Assembly (NCBI RefSeq): GCF_029836165.1
Contig: NZ_JAOEBG010000014.1
Span: forward strand, 1 to 64,000
Length of the DNA stretch: 64,000 nucleotides
Reading direction: 5' to 3'
Source of the DNA: Pseudomonas sp. GD04091
GTDB lineage: Bacteria > Pseudomonadota > Gammaproteobacteria > Pseudomonadales > Pseudomonadaceae
The notes under the pieces are model-generated. The model saw only the letters and a program-made list of their open reading frames with translations, searched no databases and was not told where the DNA came from. The position numbers and the translations under genes are program-made. This document shows positions 43,738 through 52,171 of the stretch, piece by piece. Every line of letters starts with the position of its first letter. Within the stretch, counting starts at the first letter, position 1.

Positions 43738-43907
43738 GGGAGCGGGTGCCTCGGAATGCGGGGAGCGCGTTGCGCAATGCGAGGCATTCTACGTCGATGT
43801 CGGCCCATCGCGAACCCCTGCGGCGGCGGGCCGCTGCCAGACCGCTTGGTGTCCGCTTCACCGCCCCACCCACCCCAGCCGCCTTGCGCGATCCCTGAAG
43901 GAGCGGA

Positions 43908-44516
43908 TCAGTCGAGAATCACCAGGCGGTTGGGCAGCTCATTGCGGGCGTGGGTCGGCGGCACATGTTCGCTGAGCAGCTCGCCACAGGCCTCGATGCA
44001 CTCGACGAAGCCTTGCAATGTCCGTCCTTGCCGTACCTGGACAGTGAACCGCGCGACAATGGCTTCGCGCGCCTGCTCGGGCAGGTGCCGGGCGATGCCC
44101 TCGTCGACCAGGATTTCGACATGGCGTTCGGCCTCGCTGACGAAGATCAGCACCCCGGTGGCGCCCGCGGTGCGCTGCAGGTTGAGTTCGAGAAACTGCT
44201 GGCGGGCCAGCCCGGAGGCGCGCCGGCGACGCAGCAACGACGGCACCACCCAGACGGCCAGGCGCGGATGACGCAGCACCAGGCACAGGCCGATGAAGGT
44301 CAGCATCTGCGCCAGCAGCAGGCCGTTGACCCCGATCCCGCCCAGCCACAGGTGCAGCGCGCCCGGTACCAGCAAGGCCAGCAAAGCGGCCCAGAGCAAG
44401 GGCAGGTAAGGGAAGTCGTCGGCGCGGCGGGCCAGCACCGTGACCAGTTCCGCGTCGGTGCGCCGCTCGGCGCGGGCGATCGCCTCGGCGATCTGCCGCT
44501 GTTCGTATTCGGTCAT
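43908..44516 (-). CDS. TPM-domain membrane protein
   Basis: A 202-residue protein starting MTEYEQRQIAEAIARAERRT. It has two close membrane segments (about 35-60 and 63-82) and a TPM-type domain (TLP18.3/Psb32/MOLO-1; residues about 105-185: RTAGATGVLIFVSEAERHVE, ILVDEGIARHLPEQA, LQGFVECIEACGELLSEHVP). Members usually sit beside LemA and a second TPM protein. Here it is alone, divergent from bglX. The function is unknown; a role in envelope maintenance is inferred from the family. Confidence 0.8.
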   Translation of the reverse strand: MTEYEQRQIAEAIARAERRTDAELVTVLARRADDFPYLPLLWAALLALLVPGALHLWLGGIGVNGLLLAQMLTFIGLCLVLRHPRLAVWVVPSLLRRRRASGLARQQFLELNLQRTAGATGVLIFVSEAERHVEILVDEGIARHLPEQAREAIVARFTVQVRQGRTLQGFVECIEACGELLSEHVPPTHARNELPNRLVILD

Positions 44517-44668
44517 GCCATCGTCTCTCGAGCGTTCTTGTCGTTGTTATCCCGGCACTCGGGTGGGCGAGAGTGTATCTCAACAAGCGCCATATATAAG
44601 GCATAATCCGCGCCTGCGTCGGATCCTGGAGAACGGTCCGAAAAACAGCCAGCGGACGTTACAACAAC

Positions 44669-44685
44669 AGACGTACGAAACGTCT
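44669..44685. promoter_or_regulatory. Small inverted repeat upstream of bglX
   Basis: AGACGT-ACGAA-ACGTCT is a perfect 6-bp dyad 33 nt before the bglX start. It is a candidate operator or leader hairpin. Confidence is low because it is short. Confidence 0.3.
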
Positions 44686-44717
44686 CTCACAACCGCATAC
44701 ACTCGACAACGGAATTG

Positions 44718-47009
44718 ATGATGAAACTGTCTTTGCTGGGCCTGGCCATGGGCCTTGCCAGTCAGGCGGCCCTTGCCGCCTCCACCGCCGCGCCCCTGCA
44801 GGACAAGCAGGCGTTCATCGATCACCTGGTCGGCCAGATGACCGAAGCCGAGAAGATCGGCCAACTGCGCCTGATCAGCATCGGCCCCGAGATGCCCCGC
44901 GAGAAGATCCGCGAAGAAATCGCCGCCGGGCGCATCGGCGGCACCTTCAACTCGCGCACCGCCCCCGAGAACCGGCCGATGCAGGACGCTGCCATGCGCA
45001 GCCGCCTGAAGATCCCGATGTTCTTCGCCTACGACACCATCCACGGCGAGCGCACCATCTTCCCGATCAGCCTGGGCCTGGCCGCCACCTGGGACATGGA
45101 TGCCATCGCCAAGGTCGGCCGCACCTCGGCCATCGAAGCCGCCGCCGATTCGCTGGACATGACCTTCGCGCCTATGGTCGACATCGCCCGCGACCCGCGT
45201 TGGGGTCGCACCAGCGAAGGCTTCGGCGAGGACACCTACCTGACCTCGCGGATCGGCCAGGTGATGGTCAGGTCGTTCCAGGGCTCGAGCCCGGCCAATC
45301 CCGACAGCATCATGGCCATCGTCAAGCACTTCGCCCTGTACGGCGCGGTGGAAGGCGGGCGCGACTACAACACGGTCGATATGAGCCTGCCGAAGATGTA
45401 CAACGACTACCTGCCCCCCTACCGCGCCGCGCTCGATGCCGGGGCCGGTGGGGTGATGGTGGCGCTGAACTCGATCAACGGCGTGCCGGCCACCTCCAAC
45501 ACCTGGCTGATGAACGACCTGCTGCGCAAGGAGTGGGGCTTCAAGGGCGTGACCATCAGCGACCACGGCGCCATCCAGGAACTGATCCGCCATGGCGTCG
45601 CCCGCGATGGCCGCGAGGCCGCCAAGCTGGCGATCAAGGCCGGCATCGACATGAGCATGAACGACACGCTCTACGGCGAAGAGCTACCGGGCCTGCTCAA
45701 GTCCGGTGAAGTCACCCAGGCCGAACTGGACCAGGCCGTGCGTGAAGTGCTCGGCGCCAAGTACGACATGGGCCTGTTCAAGGACCCGTACGTGCGCATC
45801 GGCAAGGCCGAGACCGACCTCAAGGACTACTACGGCAACGATCGCCTGCACCGCGAGGCCGCTCGCGACGTCGCCCGCCGCAGCCTGGTGCTGCTGGAGA
45901 ACCGTGACCAGACCCTGCCGCTGAAGAAAGCCGGCACCATCGCCCTGGTCGGTCCGCTGGCCGACGCACCGATCGACATGATGGGCAGCTGGGCCGCCGA
46001 TGGTCGCCCGGAACACTCGGTCACCGTGCGCGAAGGGCTGGTCCGCGCCGTTGCCGGCAAGGCGCAGGTGGTCTACGCCAAGGGCTCCAACGTCACCGGC
46101 GACAAGGCGATGTTCGATTACCTGAACTTCCTCAACTTCGCCGCCCCGGAGATCATCGACGACCCGCGCCCGGCCGCCGTGCTGATCGACGAAGCGGTCA
46201 AGGCGGCGAAGCAGTCGGATGTGGTGGTGGCCGTGGTCGGTGAGTCCCGTGGCATGTCCCATGAATCCTCGAGCCGCACCACCCTGGAGATTCCGGCGAT
46301 GCAGCGTGACCTGATCAAGGCGCTCAAGGCTACCGGCAAGCCCCTGGTGCTGGTGCTGATGAACGGCCGCCCGCTGTCGATCGCCTGGGAGCGCGAGCAA
46401 GCCGATGCCATCCTCGAGACCTGGTTCAGCGGCACCGAGGGCGGCAACGCCATCGCCGACGTGCTGTTCGGCGACTACAACCCTTCCGGGCGCCTGGCCA
46501 TCACCTTCCCGCGCTCGGTCGGGCAGATCCCGATGTACTACAACAACATGCGCATCGGCCGCCCGTTCACGCCAGGCAAGCCGGGCAACTACACCTCGCA
46601 GTACTTCGAGGAGCCCAATGGCCCGCTGTACCCGTTCGGCTACGGCCTGAGCTACACGAACTTCGAGCTGTCCGGGCTGAAGCTTTCGCACAAGACGCTC
46701 GAGCGCGGCGGCACCCTGCAGGCCAAGGTCACCGTGAAGAACACCGGCAAGCGTGACGGCGAGACCGTGGTGCAGCTCTATATTCGCGACGAGAGTGCGT
46801 CGATGAGTCGCCCGGTGAAGGAACTGAAGAACTTCCAGAAGCTGATGCTCAAGGCCGGCGAGGCGCGAACCTTGACCTTCGACATCAGCGAGGAAGACCT
46901 GAAGTTCTACAATGGCCAACTGCAACGGGTTGCCGAAGCGGGCCAGTTCGATGTGCAGATCGGCCTCGATTCGCAGACGGTGCAGCAGCAGAGCTTCGAG
47001 CTGCGCTAA
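44718..47009 (+). CDS. bglX: Periplasmic beta-glucosidase BglX (GH3)
   Basis: BglX hydrolyses beta-glucosides in the periplasm. The 763-residue protein has a signal peptide (MMKLSLLGLAMGLASQAALA). The GH3 N-terminal barrel carries KIPMFFAYDTIHG, VDIARDPRWGRTSEGFGED and KHFALYGAVEGGRDYN. The nucleophile Asp282 lies in VTISDHGAI. The GH3 C-domain follows (NGRPLSIAWEREQADAILE, TWFSGTEGGNAIADVLFGD) and a fibronectin III-like domain (about 650-755; TVKNTGKRDGETVVQLYIRD). The start is the ATG at 44718; a second ATG is at 44721 and the ribosome site is weak. It is followed by a REP pair. Confidence 0.94.
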   Translation: MMKLSLLGLAMGLASQAALAASTAAPLQDKQAFIDHLVGQMTEAEKIGQLRLISIGPEMPREKIREEIAAGRIGGTFNSRTAPENRPMQDAAMRSRLKIPMFFAYDTIHGERTIFPISLGLAATWDMDAIAKVGRTSAIEAAADSLDMTFAPMVDIARDPRWGRTSEGFGEDTYLTSRIGQVMVRSFQGSSPANPDSIMAIVKHFALYGAVEGGRDYNTVDMSLPKMYNDYLPPYRAALDAGAGGVMVALNSINGVPATSNTWLMNDLLRKEWGFKGVTISDHGAIQELIRHGVARDGREAAKLAIKAGIDMSMNDTLYGEELPGLLKSGEVTQAELDQAVREVLGAKYDMGLFKDPYVRIGKAETDLKDYYGNDRLHREAARDVARRSLVLLENRDQTLPLKKAGTIALVGPLADAPIDMMGSWAADGRPEHSVTVREGLVRAVAGKAQVVYAKGSNVTGDKAMFDYLNFLNFAAPEIIDDPRPAAVLIDEAVKAAKQSDVVVAVVGESRGMSHESSSRTTLEIPAMQRDLIKALKATGKPLVLVLMNGRPLSIAWEREQADAILETWFSGTEGGNAIADVLFGDYNPSGRLAITFPRSVGQIPMYYNNMRIGRPFTPGKPGNYTSQYFEEPNGPLYPFGYGLSYTNFELSGLKLSHKTLERGGTLQAKVTVKNTGKRDGETVVQLYIRDESASMSRPVKELKNFQKLMLKAGEARTLTFDISEEDLKFYNGQLQRVAEAGQFDVQIGLDSQTVQQQSFELR

Positions 47010-47014
47010 GCCGG

Positions 47015-47100
47015 TCCGGCCTCATCGCGGGGGCCAGCCCGCGCCCACGGGTTTCAAGTATTTCCGTAGGCGCGGGCTGGCCCCGCGATGAGGCCGGCAC
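47015..47100. repeat. REP inverted pair between bglX and dctB
   Basis: GTCCGGCCTCATCGCGGGGG with following CCAGCCCGCGCCCACGG, and its inverse CGCGGGCTGGCCCCGCGATG (about 47072-47091) with AGGCCGG, flank a 13-nt AT-rich loop. The sequence family differs from the other REPs in the window. It can act as the bglX 3' end. Confidence 0.85.
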
Positions 47101-47127
47101 AGACAACCGAGATCCCGGATCCGCCCC

Positions 47128-48885
47128 ATGCCCTCATCCTTTCGCGCCCTGCGCCTGGGCTTGATCGTCCTGCTGATCCTGGTCGGCACCGTCCTCAGCG
47201 CCGGCTGGGCGATGCAACAGGCCAAGCGCCAGGCGATGGAAACCGACGCCCGTCGGGCCAGCCAGCAGCTGAGCCTGTACGCCAATGCGCTGCACACCCT
47301 GATCGAACGCTACCGCGCCCTGCCCGCCGTGCTGGCGCTGGCCCCGGAGCTGATCGACGCCCTGCGCGGCCCGGTCACCGAACCGGTACAGGACGCCCTG
47401 AACCGCAAGCTCGAACGCATCAACGGCGCCGCCAACTCCTCGACACTGGAACTGCTCGACCGCACCGGGCTGGCCATCGCGGCCAGCAACTGGCGCCTGC
47501 CGACTACCTACGTCGGCTCCAACTACGGCTTTCGCCCCTACTTCAAGCAGACCCGCAGCCAGGGCAGCGGGCGCTTCTACGCGGTCGGCGTGACCAGCGG
47601 CGTGCCGGGCTATTTCCTGTCCAGCGCGGTAAACGACGAGCACGGCCGCTTCCTCGGTGCCATGGTGGTCAAGCTGGAGTTCCCGGAACTTGAACGCGAG
47701 TGGCGTCAGGGCAGCGATATCCTGCTGGTCAGCGACGCGCGCGGCATCACGTTCATCGCCAATCAGGACGGTTGGCGCTACCGCGAGTTGCAGCCCTTGT
47801 CCGGCGCCGACCGCGCCGAGCTTGCCGAAACCCGCCAGTACGACAAGCAGCCCTTGGTGCCCTTGCAACACCAGGCCCTGACCCGCTTCACCGACACCAG
47901 TCACCTGACCCGCGTGCAAGGCCCGGATGGCCTCGCCGAATACCTCTGGGAACGCCTGCCACTGGAAGCCGAAGGCTGGACCCTGCACCTGCTGCGCAAG
48001 CCGCAGGTCGCCGAGGACGGTCGCAACGCCGCCCTGGCCGCCTCGGCGATCTGGCTGAGCCTGGTGTTCGCCGCCCTGTTCGTCAGCCAGCGCCTGCGCC
48101 TGGCCCGCCTGCGCCAGCGCAGCCGCGAAGAACTCAAGCGCCAGGTCGAAGAGCGCACCCGCGACCTGCGCACGGCCCAGGAAGGCCTGGTGCAGTCGGC
48201 CAAGCTGGCGGCGCTGGGGCAGATGTCGGCGGCCCTGGCCCACGAAATCAACCAGCCCCTGACCACCCAGCGCATGCAACTGGAAACCCTGCGCCTGCTG
48301 CTTGACCAGGGTCGCCACGAACAGGCACGCCAGGCCCTGGAGCCGCTGGAGCAGATGCTCACACGCATGGCCGCGCTCACCGGCCACCTGAAGACTTTCG
48401 CCCGCAACAGCCCCGGCGGCTTGCGCGAGCGCCTCGACCTGGCCCTGGTGGTCGACCAGGCCCTGCACCTGCTCGATGCCCGCATCCGCGCCGAGGAGGT
48501 GGAAGTGGCGCTGTACCTGGCACGGCCGGCGTGGGTGCGCGGCGATGCGATCCGCCTCGAGCAGGTGCTGATCAACCTGCTGCGCAACGCCCTCGACGCC
48601 ATGGCCGACAAGCGCTACAAACGCCTGGAGATCCGCATCGAGGCCGATGACGGACAATGGCGACTGAGCGTGCTGGACTCCGGCGGCGGCATCCAGGAAA
48701 GCGATCTGTCCAAGGTCTTCGACCCGTTCTTCACCACCAAGCCGGTGGGCGAGGGACTGGGCTTGGGACTGGCGATCTCCTATGGCATCGTCAGCGATGC
48801 CGGTGGCCGCCTGCAGGTCGAGAACCTGCCGGGCGGTGCGCGTTTCAGCCTCACCCTGCCCCGCGACCTGGAGTCCCCATGTTGA
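47128..48885 (+). CDS. dctB: C4-dicarboxylate sensor kinase DctB
   Basis: DctB senses external C4-dicarboxylates and phosphorylates DctD. The 585-residue protein has membrane spans at about 8-28 and 304-321. Between them lies a periplasmic double-PAS/Cache region of about 275 residues (ASNWRLPTTYVGSNYGFRPY, FKQTRSQGSGRFYAVGVTSG, VPGYFLSSAV). A coiled linker leads to phospho-acceptor His372 in SAALAHEINQPLTTQRMQLE. The HATPase motifs are QVLINLLRNALDAM and GEGLGLGLAISYGIV. It overlaps dctD by 7 nt. Confidence 0.94.
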   Translation: MPSSFRALRLGLIVLLILVGTVLSAGWAMQQAKRQAMETDARRASQQLSLYANALHTLIERYRALPAVLALAPELIDALRGPVTEPVQDALNRKLERINGAANSSTLELLDRTGLAIAASNWRLPTTYVGSNYGFRPYFKQTRSQGSGRFYAVGVTSGVPGYFLSSAVNDEHGRFLGAMVVKLEFPELEREWRQGSDILLVSDARGITFIANQDGWRYRELQPLSGADRAELAETRQYDKQPLVPLQHQALTRFTDTSHLTRVQGPDGLAEYLWERLPLEAEGWTLHLLRKPQVAEDGRNAALAASAIWLSLVFAALFVSQRLRLARLRQRSREELKRQVEERTRDLRTAQEGLVQSAKLAALGQMSAALAHEINQPLTTQRMQLETLRLLLDQGRHEQARQALEPLEQMLTRMAALTGHLKTFARNSPGGLRERLDLALVVDQALHLLDARIRAEEVEVALYLARPAWVRGDAIRLEQVLINLLRNALDAMADKRYKRLEIRIEADDGQWRLSVLDSGGGIQESDLSKVFDPFFTTKPVGEGLGLGLAISYGIVSDAGGRLQVENLPGGARFSLTLPRDLESPC

Positions 48886-50213
48886 ATTCAGTGATCGTCG
48901 TCGATGACGAAGCCAGCATCCGTACCGCGGTGCAACAGTGGCTGAGCCTGTCGGGGTTCAGCGTGCAGCTGTTCGCCCGCGCCGACGAATGCCTGGCCCA
49001 GTTGCCGCGCAACTTCCCCGGGGTGATCGTCAGTGACGTACGCATGCCCGGGTTGTCCGGCCTGCAACTGCTCGAGCGCGTGCAGCGGGACGATCCCGAC
49101 CTGCCGGTGATCCTGCTTACCGGGCATGGCGATGTGCCCATGGCGGTCGAAGCGATGCGCAACGGCGCCTACGATTTCCTGGAAAAGCCCTTCACCCCAC
49201 AGCACCTGATGGGCAGCCTCGGCCGTGCCCTGGAAAAACGCCAGCTGGTGCTGGAGAACCGCCGCCTGCACGAGCAGGCCGATCTCAAGGCGCAACTGGA
49301 AGGCACCCTGCTGGGCATGTCCCAGGGGCTGCAGCAGCTGCGCCGCCAGGTGCTCGACCTGGCGGGCCTGCCGGTCAACGTGCTGATCCGGGGCGAAACC
49401 GGCAGCGGCAAGGAGCGCGTGGCCCGCTGCCTGCACGATTTCGGCCCGCGCGCCGACAAGCCGTTCGTCGCGCTCAACTGCGCCGCCATTCCCGAAGCGC
49501 TGTTCGAAGCCGAGCTGTTCGGCCATGAAAGCGGCGCCTTCACCGGCGCCCAGGGCAAGCGCATCGGCAAGCTGGAGTACGCCAACGGCGGCACCGTGTT
49601 CCTCGACGAGATCGAAAGCATGCCCTTGGCTCAGCAAGCCAAGCTGTTGCGGGTGATCCAGGAGCAGAAACTGGAGCGCCTGGGCGCCAACCAGAGCATC
49701 GCCATCGACCTGCGGATCATCGCCGCGACCAAGCCCGACCTGCTGGAGGAGGCCCGTGCCGGGCGCTTCCGCGAGGACCTGGCCTACCGTCTGAACGTTG
49801 CCGAACTGCATCTGGCGCCCCTGCGCGAACGGCGGGAGGACATTCCCCTGCTGTTCGAGCACTTTTCCCGTGCCGCCGCCGAACGCCTGGGCCGCACTGC
49901 CCCGCCGGTGAGCGGTGCGCAGCTTGCCCGGCTATTGGCCCACGACTGGCCGGGCAACGTGCGCGAACTGGCCAATGCCGCCGAGCGCCATGCGTTGGGG
50001 TTGGGCTCCCCGGCGTTGGAAACCCTGCCGGATGCACAGTCCCTGAGCGAGCAGATGGAAGCCTTCGAGGCCCAGTGTCTGCGCGCTGCCTTGCGCCAGC
50101 ACAAGGGCGAGATCAAAGGGGTGATGGAGGCGCTGCAGCTGCCGCGGCGCACCCTGAACGAAAAAATGCAGCGGCACGGGTTGGCGCGCGAGGATTTTCT
50201 CGAAAACCAATGA
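48879..50213 (+). CDS. dctD: Sigma-54-dependent response regulator DctD
   Basis: A 444-residue NtrC-type activator. The receiver has acceptor Asp53 (VIVSDVRMPGLSGLQL). The AAA+ domain has Walker A GETGSGKE at 172-179, the sigma-54-contacting loop SGAFTGAQ, Walker B TVFLDEIESMPL and a C-terminal Fis-type helix-turn-helix (LRQHKGEIKGVMEALQLPRR). The usual ESFE-type GAFTGA is intact, so it can activate sigma-54 holoenzyme. Its translation is coupled to dctB. The likely target is the downstream permease, which has a sigma-54 promoter. Confidence 0.95.
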   Translation: MLNSVIVVDDEASIRTAVQQWLSLSGFSVQLFARADECLAQLPRNFPGVIVSDVRMPGLSGLQLLERVQRDDPDLPVILLTGHGDVPMAVEAMRNGAYDFLEKPFTPQHLMGSLGRALEKRQLVLENRRLHEQADLKAQLEGTLLGMSQGLQQLRRQVLDLAGLPVNVLIRGETGSGKERVARCLHDFGPRADKPFVALNCAAIPEALFEAELFGHESGAFTGAQGKRIGKLEYANGGTVFLDEIESMPLAQQAKLLRVIQEQKLERLGANQSIAIDLRIIAATKPDLLEEARAGRFREDLAYRLNVAELHLAPLRERREDIPLLFEHFSRAAAERLGRTAPPVSGAQLARLLAHDWPGNVRELANAAERHALGLGSPALETLPDAQSLSEQMEAFEAQCLRAALRQHKGEIKGVMEALQLPRRTLNEKMQRHGLAREDFLENQ

Positions 50214-50262
50214 GCGGATATCCGCCTATCGATTCAAGCAAATGAGCGGAAGATTGCTCATT
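50209..50262. promoter_or_regulatory. Candidate DctD upstream activating sites
   Basis: Two similar dyads start AATGAGCGGA: 50209-50229 (with GCGGATATCCGC) and 50241-50262, where AATGAGC-N8-GCTCATT is a perfect inverted repeat. They lie 155-210 nt upstream of the sigma-54 promoter, a normal distance for enhancer sites. The first overlaps the dctD stop codon. Assignment to DctD is from context. Confidence 0.55.
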
Positions 50263-50291
50263 CGCCCCTCGATCCAAGGGGCTGCCTTGCA

Positions 50292-50380
50292 GCCCATCGC
50301 TGGCACGCCAGCGCCCCCAGGTTTATTCGCCACCCAGCCAGGACACGGCCTGGGTGATAGCTGGCTTGCCAGCGATGGGC
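50292..50380. repeat. REP inverted pair upstream of the permease gene
   Basis: GCCCATCGCTGGCACGCCAG at 50292-50311 and its inverse GCTGGCTTGCCAGCGATGGG at 50360-50379 flank about 48 nt. This is the common Pseudomonas CCATCGCTGGC type. It lies between the putative enhancer dyads and the sigma-54 promoter. Confidence 0.85.
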
Positions 50381-50416
50381 GCAAGACGCCCCCAAATGGA
50401 TCACCCGGCACCCATT

Positions 50417-50432
50417 TGGCACACCTCCTGCA
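50417..50432 (+). promoter_or_regulatory. Sigma-54 promoter of the dicarboxylate permease gene
   Basis: TGGCACACCTCCTGCA matches TGGCACG-N4-TTGCW with GG and GC exactly 10 nt apart. It is 60 nt before the permease start codon and just downstream of a gene for a sigma-54 activator. Confidence 0.85.
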
Positions 50433-50492
50433 AAACCCTTCTCAAGCTGCGCCCCGAGCGCGCTCCACAAAAACAACGAGAAGGTATCCCTG

Positions 50493-51812
50493 ATGGATAA
50501 CGCCAGCACTCTGCCCACCGGGGCGGCCGTTGCACCCGCCGCGGAAAAGTCCACCGCCTCCCGCCTCAAATCGATCTTCAGTGGTTCCATCGGCAACATG
50601 GTCGAATGGTACGACTGGTATGTCTACGCCGCGTTCTCGCTGTACTTCGCCAAGGCCTTCTTCCCTGCCGGCGACACCACCGCGCAACTGCTCAACACCG
50701 CCGCGATCTTCGCCGTGGGCTTCCTCATGCGCCCGATCGGTGGCTGGCTGATGGGCCTGTACGCCGACCGCAAGGGCCGCAAGGCCGCGCTGATGGCCTC
50801 GGTACTGCTGATGTGCGCAGGCTCGCTGGTCATCGCCCTGACCCCAGGCTACGAGACCATCGGCGTCGCCGCGCCGATCCTGCTGGTGATCGCCCGCCTG
50901 ATGCAGGGCCTTTCGGTAGGTGGTGAATACGGCACCTCGGCCACCTACCTGAGCGAGATGGCCAGCAAGGAACGCCGTGGCTTCTTCTCCAGCTTCCAGT
51001 ACGTGACCCTGATCTCCGGCCAGCTCATCGCCCTGGCGGTGCTGATCATCCTGCAGAACGTGCTGACCACCGAAGAGCTGTATGCCTGGGGCTGGCGCGT
51101 GCCGTTCGTCATCGGCGCACTGTGCGCGGTGGTTGCGCTGTACCTGCGCCGCGGCATGGAAGAGACCGCCTCCTTCACCAAGAAGGAAAAGTCCAAGGAA
51201 AGCCTGATGCGCACCCTGATGCGCCACCCCAAGGAACTGCTGACCGTGGTCGGCCTGACCATGGGCGGCACCCTGGCCTTCTACACCTACACCACCTACA
51301 TGCAGAAGTACCTGGTCAACACCGTGGGCATGAGCATCAGCGACTCGACCACCATCTCGGCGGCAACGCTGTTCCTGTTCATGTGCCTGCAGCCGGTGAT
51401 CGGCGGCCTGTCCGACAAGATCGGCCGGCGTCCGATCCTGATCGCCTTCGGCGTGCTCGGTACGCTGTTCACCGTACCGATCCTCAGCACCCTGCACACC
51501 ATCCAGAGCTGGTGGGGCGCGTTCTTCCTGATCATGGCCGCGCTGATCATCGTCAGCGGCTATACCTCGATCAACGCCGTGGTCAAGGCCGAGCTGTTCC
51601 CTACCGAGATCCGCGCCCTGGGCGTCGGCCTGCCATACGCGCTGACCGTGTCGATCTTCGGCGGCACCGCCGAATACGTGGCCCTGTGGTTCAAGAGCAT
51701 CGGCATGGAAACCGGCTTCTACTGGTACGTCACCGGCTGTATCGCCTGCTCGCTGCTGGTCTACGCGACCATGAAGGACACCAAGCAGCACTCGCGGATC
51801 ACCACTGACTGA
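50493..51812 (+). CDS. kgtP: MFS dicarboxylate / 2-oxoglutarate permease (KgtP-like)
   Basis: A 439-residue proton-coupled MFS transporter of the metabolite:H+ symporter family. It begins with GNMVEWYDWYVYAAFSLYFA, the family start, then GGWLMGLYADRKGRKAALMA (the A-motif) and LMQGLSVGGEYGTSATYLSE. PVIGGLSDKIGRRPILIAFG repeats the motif in the second half, and FPTEIRALGVGLPYALTVSI closes it. About 12 membrane spans are seen. The sequence is closest in type to KgtP/dicarboxylate MFS transporters. The sigma-54 promoter and upstream DctBD support C4-dicarboxylate or 2-oxoglutarate uptake. Confidence 0.88.
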   Translation: MDNASTLPTGAAVAPAAEKSTASRLKSIFSGSIGNMVEWYDWYVYAAFSLYFAKAFFPAGDTTAQLLNTAAIFAVGFLMRPIGGWLMGLYADRKGRKAALMASVLLMCAGSLVIALTPGYETIGVAAPILLVIARLMQGLSVGGEYGTSATYLSEMASKERRGFFSSFQYVTLISGQLIALAVLIILQNVLTTEELYAWGWRVPFVIGALCAVVALYLRRGMEETASFTKKEKSKESLMRTLMRHPKELLTVVGLTMGGTLAFYTYTTYMQKYLVNTVGMSISDSTTISAATLFLFMCLQPVIGGLSDKIGRRPILIAFGVLGTLFTVPILSTLHTIQSWWGAFFLIMAALIIVSGYTSINAVVKAELFPTEIRALGVGLPYALTVSIFGGTAEYVALWFKSIGMETGFYWYVTGCIACSLLVYATMKDTKQHSRITTD

Positions 51813-51832
51813 TCCACCTGTCGCTGACAGGC

Positions 51833-51870
51833 AAAAGGGCGCCCCGCATGCGGGGCGCCCTTTTTTTTGG
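51833..51870 (+). terminator. Strong intrinsic terminator after the permease gene
   Basis: AAAAGGGCGCCCCGCATGCG continues to GGGCGCCC and eight Ts; the stem GGGCGCCCCGC/GCGGGGCGCCC is near-perfect with a minimal loop. It starts about 20 nt after the stop codon. Confidence 0.95.
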
Positions 51871-52171
51871 GGGAAATCATCAGCGGATTCCAGAGCCGTG
51901 CTTAGGACGAACGGTCGCTCCCCCTTAACTTCCTATTAATTGCCTACCGACACCCTGTAATGGCCTCCTCGCCGATAGGCGACCTCCAATGCAGGAACCA
52001 GGAGCGTCAGCCTGTCGGCGAGCGGGGCGCCAGCTGAACGATTACCGCACGCACATATATCGATTAATTGGATTTTTATGCGCTTATTTTTGCGCTTTTT
52101 AATCGAATTCATTGGCGTAGCATTAGAGCCATAGGAAACAACAACCTCGGCAACCCCCCGGAGCAACGACC
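51871..52171. other. AT-rich 300-nt region upstream of the EDGFDRT repeat gene
   Basis: No convincing gene; a 76-residue minus-strand frame (51936-52166) lacks family features. The last 120 nt are strikingly AT-rich for this genome (TATATCGATTAATTGGATTT and following). They hold a 7-bp inverted repeat CGATTAA (52061-52067)/TTAATCG (52099-52105) and a tandem GCGCTT-T-rich motif near 52081-52100. This resembles a xenogeneic-silencer-bound (MvaT/TurA) promoter region, an inference. Confidence 0.5.

Noticed and set aside
51936..52166. 76-residue minus-strand frame in the AT-rich region
   Set aside because: No ribosome site or family; probably chance in an intergenic region.
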